This document shows positions 25,419 through 33,005 of a stretch of DNA of 64,000 nt, piece after piece. The translations under genes and the position numbers were made by a program. Each line of letters opens with the position of its first letter. Position 1 is the stretch's first letter. Below the pieces are notes generated by a model that worked only from the letters and a program-made list of their open reading frames with translations, had not been told where the DNA came from and ran no database searches. Source of the DNA: Pseudanabaena sp. Chao 1811 (GTDB lineage: Bacteria > Cyanobacteriota > Cyanobacteriia > Pseudanabaenales > Pseudanabaenaceae); NCBI RefSeq assembly GCF_027942295.1, contig NZ_CP101416.1:434001-498000 (forward strand), written 5' to 3'.

Positions 25419-25511
25419 ATCAAGTTACTCACGACTACATGCACTATATATCAATCCCAAATTAGTTGTGAGTATCAGAGATCATGTTTGTACTTCGCAC
25501 ACCTAGAAAAC

Positions 25512-25670
25512 ATAACTAACGCGAGTTGGAGATAGTTTGAAATGGGATTTAAGAGAGGGTTTGCTACGCAAACCCTCTCTTAAATCCCAAGGGTAAAAGC
25601 CTTGCGTAGCAAGGCTTTTACCCTTGGGATTGTAAAATCTGCCAGCTTAACCCGAACTGACGTTAACTAA
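25512..25670 (-). repeat. ~159-bp MITE-like repeat, copy 2 (inverse orientation to copy 1)
   Basis: Read on the minus strand it starts TTAGTTAACGTCAGTTCGGG and ends with AACTCGCGTTAGTTA. It has the same order as 21737-21894, including GTTAAGCTGGCAGATTTTAC before the first hairpin. Hairpins: 25543-25589 (22-bp perfect arms, TAC loop) and 25583-25631 (23-bp perfect arms, GTA loop). Confidence 0.7.
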
Positions 25671-25680
25671 ATATAAATAG

Positions 25681-25769
25681 GAATTACGCAGGCTTAACGA
25701 ATTTACGGGTTTTTAAGTAAATTTGGTGCGGGCAAAAGCCCGCGCCAAATTTACTCATTGTGTAAGTCC
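25681..25769. repeat. 89-bp MITE with 9-bp target duplication
   Basis: TATAAATAG stands on both sides (25672-25680 and 25770-25778). The ends are inverted: GAATTACGCA on the left, GGACTTACACA read inward from the right. The interior is a hairpin (25716-25755) with AGTAAATTTGG and GCGGGC arms. The GGACTTACRCA end is of a type I recall from other cyanobacterial MITEs. Confidence 0.75.
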
Positions 25770-25928
25770 TATAAATAGTAGCTGTGACATTTTTACTTGT
25801 AGTGAAAGATCGATGCGATCCATCGCATCGCGAACTCTCGTTTGGGTTTTATGTGGCTATAGCTATAGAATTAGGGATGCACTCAAAACCAGTCTCTAAT
25901 TTTGCTGGCTTTCCTAGTCCGTAGGTAT

Positions 25929-28900
25929 ATGAGCAAAGAATTTGAATCTATCAGCGATCGCTTACCCCCACAAAATATTGAGGCAGAGGAGGCTGTCTTA
26001 GGTGGAATTTTAATCGACCCAGAGGCAGTTTCGCGAGTTTTAGATACTTTGCGTCCTGAAATGTTTTATGTAGCGGCCCATCAGGAAATTTTTCGGGCTT
26101 GCTTGATGTTGCATAACCAGTCGAATCCCACGGACATGATGAGCTTGACCACATGGCTCAGCGATCGCGACATGCTCGAAAAAATTGGTGGTCAATCAAA
26201 AATTGCTCAACTTTGCGATCGCACCGTTAGCGCCGTCAATATTGACTTTTATGCTCAACTGGTTGCCGATAAGTATGCCCGACGTAAGCTTGCAGAGGCG
26301 GCTCGAGGAGTAGTTGATATTAGCTATAGCAATGAACTCGAACTAGCTCAACTCCTTGATCAATCTGAGCAGAAAATTTTTGCTGTCACCCAATCTCGCG
26401 CTCAACAAGGTCTAGTTCCTGCCGCCGACATTCTCACGAAAACCTTTTACGAACTAGAAAATCGCTTTAATTCCCTTGGTACAGGTAATTCAACGGCTAC
26501 AGGTTTAATTACAGGTTTTTACGATTTTGATGCGATGACCAATGGCTTGCAGCGATCGGATCTGATTATCCTCGCAGGTCGTCCATCAATGGGTAAATGT
26601 CTAGCCTTTGATAGTGAATTGGTTTTAGCCGATGGCAGTATCAGTACTATCGAAGCAATCTATCAGCAATATCAACAACTTCAAACCAAACCCAATCTTT
26701 TAACCTTGAGAGAGAATTGGCGGTTTGATTTGACGGAACCATCAGCTTTTATCGATGATGGCATCAAGCCTGTATTTCGTGTCACAACAGCGTTAGGACG
26801 ACAAATTGAAACTACTTTAACCCATCCATTTCTAACGATTACAGGTTGGCAGCAACTAGCTAAGTTATGTGTAGGTGACAAGATTGCTCTCCCACGTAAG
26901 ATTGCAGTTTTTGGGAAAGAAGTAAGTCGCCCCTGTGAAATCAAGCTATTAGCCTATCTCTTAGGCGATGGTTGTTTAACTGAAACTAGTCCCCGATTTA
27001 CGAATATTAATCCCAAAATTCAAGATGATTTTATTTGGGCGGTCGAGCAATTTTCTCCTAGTTTAAAGGTGACAATTGATACTCATGGCGATCGCGCTGC
27101 AACGCTGCATACTATGGCAAAAAAAAGAGGCTCAGGTAATCCCCTAATTACTTGGTTAAGGGATTTAGAAATTTGGGGTAAGAATGCCTATTCCAAAATA
27201 ATTCCAGATTTTGTTTTTCGTTTAGAAAAGTCTTTAATTGTTTTATTCTTAAATCGATTACTAGCTACTGATGGATGGATATCTGTTTTAAGTAGTGGTC
27301 AAGTCCAATCAGGTTATGCCACTGTTAGCGAAAAGTTAGCTCGTCAAGTTCAACATTTATTATTACGCTTTGGCGTTATTGCGAAACTTAAACACAAATC
27401 TGTTAAATACAAACAAGAAATTCGTTACTGTTGGCAATTAGATATTACTGATGCTTTGTCATTGCAAATTCTAATTGATGAAATTGGCATTTTTGGGAAA
27501 GAAGATTCAATTAGTAAGGCAAAGTCGGCTTTATGCGCTAAAAGATATCAAACTAATACTGATTTAATACCTGTTGAAGTTTGGCATGATTTGACAATTG
27601 CTAAAGGTGAGCAATCTTGGCAGCAATTATCACGAGCCGCAGGTATTAATAGCTCAAATATCCATGTGGGTAAACGCGCCCCTACTAGAGAGAGATTACT
27701 AAAACTAGCTACAGCTATTGATTGCCTATCATTACAAAATCTTGCCACTAGCGATATTTATTGGGACAAAATTACAGCGATCGAATTTGTCGGCGAAAAG
27801 CAAGTTTATGACTTGACTATTCCTGAAACTCATAATTTTGTTGCCAATGATATTTGTGTCCATAACACAGCTTTCGGACTCGAACTAGCTCGCAAAATGG
27901 CAGAAATCCATAGATTACCTGTGGCGATCTTTAGTTTGGAAATGTCCAAGGAGCAATTAGTTTATCGCCTCCTAGCTAGTCAGTCCAAAGTTCGCTCTAG
28001 TGACATGGGCATCGATAGTAATCGTCTTCGCACTGGACAGATTAGCGAAAATGAATGGGGAACCGTAGCAATGGCGATTAGTGGACTTTCTGAACTTCCA
28101 CTATTTATCGACGATACTCCTAATCCTCCCATTACCGAATTGCGTTCTAAGGCTCGACGTTTGCAATCAGAAAAGGGAGGTGTACTTGGTCTAATTCTGA
28201 TTGATTACTTGCAGCTAATGGAAGGATCAGGTTCCGATAATCGTGTACAAGAGATTTCGAGAATTACGCGATCGCTTAAAGCCCTAGCCCGTGAATTAAA
28301 TGTTCCCGTAATTGCGCTATCCCAGTTAAGTCGAGGTGTAGAAGCAAGAACTAATAAGCGTCCGATGCTTTCAGATTTAAGAGAATCTGGATGTCTGAGT
28401 GGAGATTCTTTAATCACTATGGCAGATACAGGAGCCGAAGTTCCCATTCGCGATCTGGTTGGCAAATCCAATTTTGCAATCTGGGCAGTCAATCCCCAAA
28501 CCTTCAAAATGGAACGGGCGCTCGTGAGTAATGCTTTTTGTACTGGATCTAAACCTGTATATCAACTAAGAACGCAGCTAGGGCGATCGCTCAAAGCTAC
28601 AGCCAATCATAAATTCTTGACCATTCAGGGCTGGAAAAGACTTGATGAAATCCAAATAGGCGATCGCATTGCCACACCCCGTCAAATTCCTTGTCCAGAA
28701 TTACAAACAATTGGTGATGCTGAACTAGCTTTATTAGGACATTTAATCGGTGATAGCTGTACATTGCCAAGACATGCCATTCAATACACAACTAGAGAAT
28801 TAGATCTAGCAGAATTAGTAGCTGGATTAGCAACCGCAGTATTTCGCGATCAAATTTCACCAAGGATCAAAAAAGAAAGAGATTGGTATCAAGTTTATTT

Positions 28901-29867
28901 AGCATCTACAAGCAATCTAACTCATGGCGTTAAAAATCCTATTACTAAATGGTTAGAGAACCTAGGCATATTTGGTTTGCGATCGCACGAAAAGTTTATT
29001 CCAAATCAAATTTTTGAACAACCTGAAAATGCGATCGCTATCTTTCTCCGTCATTTGTGGGCTACAGATGGCTGTATTGTCGCAAGCAAGAAGTCTTTCT
29101 ATCCCGCAGTTTACTACGCATCTAGTAGTGAAAAATTATCAAGAGGTGTACAGGCTCTCTTGCTCAGACTCGGCATTAATGCCACCCTAAGAACTGTCTC
29201 TCAAGGAAAAAAAGGTCGCGATCAATATCAGGTTGTCTTAAGAGGAAAGCCCGACTTAGAAAGATTTATCAATCTTGTGGGTGCTGTTGGTAAATATAAA
29301 CAAGAAGGATTGCAAGCAGTTAATTTGTATATAAATAACTCTGGAAAAGCTAATACTAATCGAGATATTATACCTAAAGAGGCATGGGCAATATACATTA
29401 ATACTGCTAGAGAGAAACTTGGATTAAGTACTAGGCAAATGCAAGCTAGTCTTGGCATGAAATACTGCGGTACTAGCTTACATAAAAGTGCAATTAGCAG
29501 AGATAGAGCTTATAAGTTAGCTGGGATTCTCAAGTCAACAGATATTCTCAATCTAGCTACTAGTGATATCTATTGGGACAAAGTAGAAGCCATTGATTTA
29601 CGGGAAGAGGAAATGGTATATGACTTAACTGTATCGAGCTTGTCTAACTTCGCTGCCAATGGATTTTATGTCCATAACAGCATTGAGCAAGATGCGGATT
29701 TGGTCATTAACCTATATCGTGATGAATATTACAATCCCGATACCCCAGATCGCGGAGTTGCTGAGATCATTATTGCAAAGCATCGTAATGGGCCTGTTGG
29801 CACAGTCAAATTATTATTTGAACCACGCTTAACTAAATTTGAGAATATGGCTTCTAGTAGGAATTAG
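25929..29867 (+). CDS. dnaB: Replicative DNA helicase DnaB containing two inteins
   Basis: Precursor of 1312 aa from ATG 25929 (MSKEFESISDRLPPQNIEAE). After removal of both inteins the helicase is 460 aa, the normal length. N-terminal domain: EEAVLGGILIDPEAVSRVL. RecA-like core: ATGLITGFYDFDAMTNGLQ, Walker A GRPSMGK-T interrupted by intein 1, IFSLEMSKEQL, Walker B region LGLILIDYLQLMEGSG, and NKRPMLSDLRESG-SIEQDADLV interrupted by intein 2. Both insertions are at invariant catalytic motifs, so neither form can hydrolyse ATP normally before splicing. DnaB unwinds DNA at the fork as a hexamer. Stands alone in the genome context shown. Confidence 0.97.
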   Translation: MSKEFESISDRLPPQNIEAEEAVLGGILIDPEAVSRVLDTLRPEMFYVAAHQEIFRACLMLHNQSNPTDMMSLTTWLSDRDMLEKIGGQSKIAQLCDRTVSAVNIDFYAQLVADKYARRKLAEAARGVVDISYSNELELAQLLDQSEQKIFAVTQSRAQQGLVPAADILTKTFYELENRFNSLGTGNSTATGLITGFYDFDAMTNGLQRSDLIILAGRPSMGKCLAFDSELVLADGSISTIEAIYQQYQQLQTKPNLLTLRENWRFDLTEPSAFIDDGIKPVFRVTTALGRQIETTLTHPFLTITGWQQLAKLCVGDKIALPRKIAVFGKEVSRPCEIKLLAYLLGDGCLTETSPRFTNINPKIQDDFIWAVEQFSPSLKVTIDTHGDRAATLHTMAKKRGSGNPLITWLRDLEIWGKNAYSKIIPDFVFRLEKSLIVLFLNRLLATDGWISVLSSGQVQSGYATVSEKLARQVQHLLLRFGVIAKLKHKSVKYKQEIRYCWQLDITDALSLQILIDEIGIFGKEDSISKAKSALCAKRYQTNTDLIPVEVWHDLTIAKGEQSWQQLSRAAGINSSNIHVGKRAPTRERLLKLATAIDCLSLQNLATSDIYWDKITAIEFVGEKQVYDLTIPETHNFVANDICVHNTAFGLELARKMAEIHRLPVAIFSLEMSKEQLVYRLLASQSKVRSSDMGIDSNRLRTGQISENEWGTVAMAISGLSELPLFIDDTPNPPITELRSKARRLQSEKGGVLGLILIDYLQLMEGSGSDNRVQEISRITRSLKALARELNVPVIALSQLSRGVEARTNKRPMLSDLRESGCLSGDSLITMADTGAEVPIRDLVGKSNFAIWAVNPQTFKMERALVSNAFCTGSKPVYQLRTQLGRSLKATANHKFLTIQGWKRLDEIQIGDRIATPRQIPCPELQTIGDAELALLGHLIGDSCTLPRHAIQYTTRELDLAELVAGLATAVFRDQISPRIKKERDWYQVYLASTSNLTHGVKNPITKWLENLGIFGLRSHEKFIPNQIFEQPENAIAIFLRHLWATDGCIVASKKSFYPAVYYASSSEKLSRGVQALLLRLGINATLRTVSQGKKGRDQYQVVLRGKPDLERFINLVGAVGKYKQEGLQAVNLYINNSGKANTNRDIIPKEAWAIYINTAREKLGLSTRQMQASLGMKYCGTSLHKSAISRDRAYKLAGILKSTDILNLATSDIYWDKVEAIDLREEEMVYDLTVSSLSNFAANGFYVHNSIEQDADLVINLYRDEYYNPDTPDRGVAEIIIAKHRNGPVGTVKLLFEPRLTKFENMASSRN
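26598..27866 (+). other. DnaB intein 1 in the Walker A motif (423 aa)
   Basis: Begins at Cys (CLAFDSELVLADGSISTIEA) right after GRPSMGK and ends ICVHN before Thr. Block B is TLTHPFLTI, block F VYDLTIPETHNFVAND, block G VHN; Cys1, penultimate His, Asn and +1 Thr are all present, so splicing should work. A LAGLIDADG homing endonuclease is visible: LLAYLLGDGC and FLNRLLATDGW, each with the acidic residue. It resembles intein 2 over most of its length, including the LATSDIYWDK segment before block F. Confidence 0.93.
28392..29678 (+). other. DnaB intein 2 at the RESG/S site (429 aa)
   Basis: Begins CLSGDSLITMADTGAEV after DLRESG and ends FYVHN before Ser. Block B is ATANHKFLTI, block F VYDLTVSSLSNFAANG, block G VHN; all splice residues are intact. 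Endonuclease motifs: LALLGHLIGDSC, in which the usual DG reads DS, and FLRHLWATDGC. This is the same site as the well known Synechocystis DnaB intein. The altered first LAGLIDADG block hints at a weakened nuclease, although the acidic residue remains. Confidence 0.93.
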
Positions 29868-29940
29868 AAGAAGACAATTGTTCTCCTAGGGTTGTGAAGT
29901 TTTATAATTTAGCTATGCCTATTTAATTGGTGATAATTCT

Positions 29941-30528
29941 ATGCAGACATCGGGACAGCATTCAGATCCGATTACTTTAGTCATCTCAGAAGTTGTTGAA
30001 CCAAATCGCATAGAGGAATATGAAGCTTGGACAAAAGAGGTTAATCAGGCAGCGCAACAATTTGCAGGATTCATCGGGGTTGATGTCATTCGTCCCCGTG
30101 ATCATCAATATCCCGAATATGTAGTAATTGTCAAATTCGATAACTATGAACATTGCAAAGATTGGTTGACTTCGTCCGTTTATCAAAACTGGATGCGTAA
30201 GTCTAAAGAATTTATCGCTAAGCGATCGCAACAACATCTCCCCAATGGACTAGAACTATGGTTTAACTTACCTAAAAGTTCACTACCAAATCCACCACAA
30301 CCTGCATATTATAAACAGGTTATTATTGGTGTGATCACGGTATATCCTCTGATAATATTAGCTAAATTAGTTCTCAATCCATTCTTGCAAGGTCTTCCAG
30401 ATCTATTAGGCTTATTTATCTCGGTTATCTTTGTTTCTGCATTACTAACCTATCCAGTAATGCCATATCTCACCCAATTACTCAGTTTTTGGCTCTATCC
30501 ATCTACATCTAAGCGGAATAGAAAGTGA
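29941..30528 (+). CDS. Antibiotic-biosynthesis-monooxygenase (ABM) domain protein with C-terminal membrane helices
   Basis: 195 aa. Residues 10-105 read as an ABM dimeric alpha-beta barrel: ITLVISEVVEPNRIEEYEAW, FAGFIGVDVIRPRDHQYPEY, VVIVKFDNYEHCKDWLTS. After a Pro-rich linker (PKSSLPNPPQPAYY) two helices follow (VIIGVITVYPLIILAKLVL and LLGLFISVIFVSALLTY). Such fusions are common and are thought to act on small quinone-like or antioxidant substrates at the membrane, but the role is not established. About 70 bases after dnaB. Confidence 0.8.
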   Translation: MQTSGQHSDPITLVISEVVEPNRIEEYEAWTKEVNQAAQQFAGFIGVDVIRPRDHQYPEYVVIVKFDNYEHCKDWLTSSVYQNWMRKSKEFIAKRSQQHLPNGLELWFNLPKSSLPNPPQPAYYKQVIIGVITVYPLIILAKLVLNPFLQGLPDLLGLFISVIFVSALLTYPVMPYLTQLLSFWLYPSTSKRNRK

Positions 30529-30613
30529 TATATAGAGATTTTCAATAGCATTTGTCACTATAATTACGCAATATTAGCGTAGATCACACTTTAACTAATT
30601 TACGGAAAAATCA

Positions 30614-31450
30614 ATGGTCAATATTGGCTATCACGCAGCAAAAATCCAAGGAAAATTTCTTCGCTCCATTTATAAATCTAGTATTTCCACTCTAGTTAAT
30701 TTTCCGATCAAGCAAGATCGCCAATTACCAATCAAGGTTTATGCCCTATCCTGTGAACGAGATTTGCCAGAACAGGTCGCGAGCTTACGTTCTTTTTTGC
30801 GTTATGTAGGAATTCCTCAAGCATTTACCATCATGTCTGATGGAAGTTACACTCAACAAAGTATTGAACTACTCCGTAAAATCCATCCCTGTGTTGAAGT
30901 CCAACTTCTGACCACATTTCAAAGAGAAGATTTACCACCATCAGTGTACGAATATGCTTCCCAGCAAGCAATGGGTAAGAAACTAGCTGCCTTGATGTCT
31001 ATTCCTATTGATAGTGCAACTCTATATACTGACTCAGATATTCTCTTTTTTGAGGGTGCTTCTGATTTAGCAGATTTAGCCTCATCTAACGATACATATA
31101 CCTATTATTTACCCGATTGCAAAAATTCGCTAGATCGTCGCCTCATCTATGACGATGGTGAAATGCAAGAGCCTATTAACGCAGGGTTTATCCTATTCAA
31201 AAAAGCCTTAGATTGGAATGATGCTATACAGAGATTAGCGAAATTATCCGAACCACCCAATTATTTCTCTGAACAGACAATCGTTAATTTAACAATTAAG
31301 CAGAATCATGGTGTAGCTCTTGCCAGTGACAAATATATTATGAATGTTGACGATCAATTTATATATCCTGATCAGTTTGCCACTAAGCAAATTGCAATGC
31401 GACATTATGTAAGTGATATCAGACATAAATTCTGGATGAATGTGATCTAA
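30614..31450 (+). CDS. Putative GT-A-fold glycosyltransferase
   Basis: 278 aa. IKVYALSCERDLPEQVASLR and SFLRYVGIPQAFTIMSDGSY look like a nucleotide-sugar binding start. A DxD-like motif in LYTDSDILFFEG would hold the metal and UDP. PINAGFILFKKALDW and the late SEQTIVNLTIKQ resemble the acceptor side of GT8/GT-A enzymes. No membrane segment. It is the first of three co-oriented surface-glycan genes. Confidence 0.65.
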   Translation: MVNIGYHAAKIQGKFLRSIYKSSISTLVNFPIKQDRQLPIKVYALSCERDLPEQVASLRSFLRYVGIPQAFTIMSDGSYTQQSIELLRKIHPCVEVQLLTTFQREDLPPSVYEYASQQAMGKKLAALMSIPIDSATLYTDSDILFFEGASDLADLASSNDTYTYYLPDCKNSLDRRLIYDDGEMQEPINAGFILFKKALDWNDAIQRLAKLSEPPNYFSEQTIVNLTIKQNHGVALASDKYIMNVDDQFIYPDQFATKQIAMRHYVSDIRHKFWMNVI

Positions 31451-31520
31451 GGATTTAAACAAAAGTATCACTGAATTCAGATTTGTATAAAATTTCTATA
31501 AATATATAAACTAAAATATT

Positions 31521-32936
31521 ATGACAACTAATGCGCCAGATCAAAAACAAATTGAGACTGAGATATTAACTTCTAAACCAACGCTTTTCTGCATATCTCA
31601 TATTTTTCCACCTAAAATAAATCCCCTTGCAAACAGAGTTTCTAAATTGCTATCTGGCTTTCAAAAAGATTGGAATATCATTGGTTTAACGGATACAGAA
31701 AATGCATTTTTAAATGATTCAACTAAAATTCATATCGTAAAGCCTTGGACACCTCAATTAATTATTGATATTCTCAACAAACTAAAGCTTAGCAAGTTTT
31801 TAGACTTATTCATTTGGCCAGATAAATCTGTGTTTTGGGTTCTTCCAGCTTTAATTAAAGGGTATCAAATCATTAAGCAGGAAAAGCCTGATGTGATGTT
31901 AGTTTTTTTGATGCCATATTCTGCAAGTATTACTGGCATCATTCTCAAATGGCTTACGGGAGTACCGTTGATATTTAACTTAAATGATTCGATCACCTGT
32001 ACTGATATGCACGCAGCTACTCCCACTTGGATACATCATCGCCTAGAGCTATGTTTAGAGTATCTCTATGGTCGTCATGCGGATGCTTTAGTATATGTTT
32101 CTCAAGTTAATTTAGAAATTGCCCAAAAGCAGCAAGCTCCTGATCAACGGGCTAAATTTCATTTAATCCGTTGTGGCATTGATCCATCTGACTACAATTT
32201 GCCAATTGATTCTGGAACTGATGAATCGCAACCTAATGCAGTCAATGATTCATTGGATATCATTTATACAGGTGGTATGAATGGATGGTATGAATTTTTA
32301 AAGCCTGAGGAAGAAAAGAATTATTTTAAACAGCTCTATCGTTTTTGGATGGGATTGGGTTGGTATATCAGAGCGAAGATTGATTATCGTAGTTCTAGCC
32401 CTGTCTTTATTGGTAAAGCCATGCAGCAAGCGATCGCCCAAAATCCTAGTTGGCAAGACAAGTTACATCTAAAAATATATGGCAATGGATTTCCAGATGA
32501 TATTGTCCATCAGGTTTTAGAAGATCAAGGCTTAAAGGGACTAGTTAATGTATTTGGCAAAACTCCCCATTCACAGGTAATTCAAATGGCTAGACAGGCT
32601 GATCTATTACTACTGACTTTGCCAGCAAGACCTGATGGCAATTATGGAGGGAGAATTTCGGTCAAGACCTATGAGTACCTTATGACCGATCGCCCCATAT
32701 TAGCAGCTATTCCTAAGGGAGAAAATTGGAATTATCTCAATGGGAAAGCAGGTGTATGGATTGTTGAGCCTATGGATATAGATGCCATGTGTGAGGTGAT
32801 CAATCTAGTATTTTCGGCGAAGCTATCTGGCTCTCCACTGAGATTTGATCGGACTGCAATCCATGAAGAAATGAGTTATACAAAGTTGACTGAAGACTTT
32901 TTGCAAATCTTAAACACATTTAAAAAGTCCCCATAG
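31521..32936 (+). CDS. GT-B-fold glycosyltransferase (GT4-like)
   Basis: 471 aa. The N-domain begins FCISHIFPPKINPLANRVSK, a form of the GT4 glycine/proline-rich start. The acceptor side has LIFNLNDSITCTDMHAATPT. The C-domain shows LHLKIYGNGFPDDIVHQVLE, GLVNVFGKTPHSQVIQMARQ, ADLLLLTLPARPDGNYGGRI and SVKTYEYLMTDRPILAAIP, the E-x7-E-like donor site region. It probably extends an exopolysaccharide. Follows the previous gene by 70 bases. Confidence 0.8.
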   Translation: MTTNAPDQKQIETEILTSKPTLFCISHIFPPKINPLANRVSKLLSGFQKDWNIIGLTDTENAFLNDSTKIHIVKPWTPQLIIDILNKLKLSKFLDLFIWPDKSVFWVLPALIKGYQIIKQEKPDVMLVFLMPYSASITGIILKWLTGVPLIFNLNDSITCTDMHAATPTWIHHRLELCLEYLYGRHADALVYVSQVNLEIAQKQQAPDQRAKFHLIRCGIDPSDYNLPIDSGTDESQPNAVNDSLDIIYTGGMNGWYEFLKPEEEKNYFKQLYRFWMGLGWYIRAKIDYRSSSPVFIGKAMQQAIAQNPSWQDKLHLKIYGNGFPDDIVHQVLEDQGLKGLVNVFGKTPHSQVIQMARQADLLLLTLPARPDGNYGGRISVKTYEYLMTDRPILAAIPKGENWNYLNGKAGVWIVEPMDIDAMCEVINLVFSAKLSGSPLRFDRTAIHEEMSYTKLTEDFLQILNTFKKSP

Positions 32937-33005
32937 TCCGCATAAGCGATGAGAATTTTATTTTAAGAAGTTGTGTAACTGCATTGACCTAAACCAGAAT
33001 TAATT

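Larger units (their letters stand above)
25419..25928. other. 510-bp spacer upstream of dnaB, mainly repeats
   Basis: Holds two adjacent MITE-like elements (25512-25670 and 25681-25769), then about 160 bases before the dnaB start. A short GATGCGATCCATCGCATC hairpin lies at about 25812-25829. The dnaB promoter should be in 25770-25928. No ORF of interest. Confidence 0.6.

Noticed and set aside
25929-29867. Frameshift or gene fusion as the reason for the 1300-residue DnaB frame
   Set aside because: Both extra segments have exact intein ends with all splice residues, and removal leaves a normal 460-aa DnaB.
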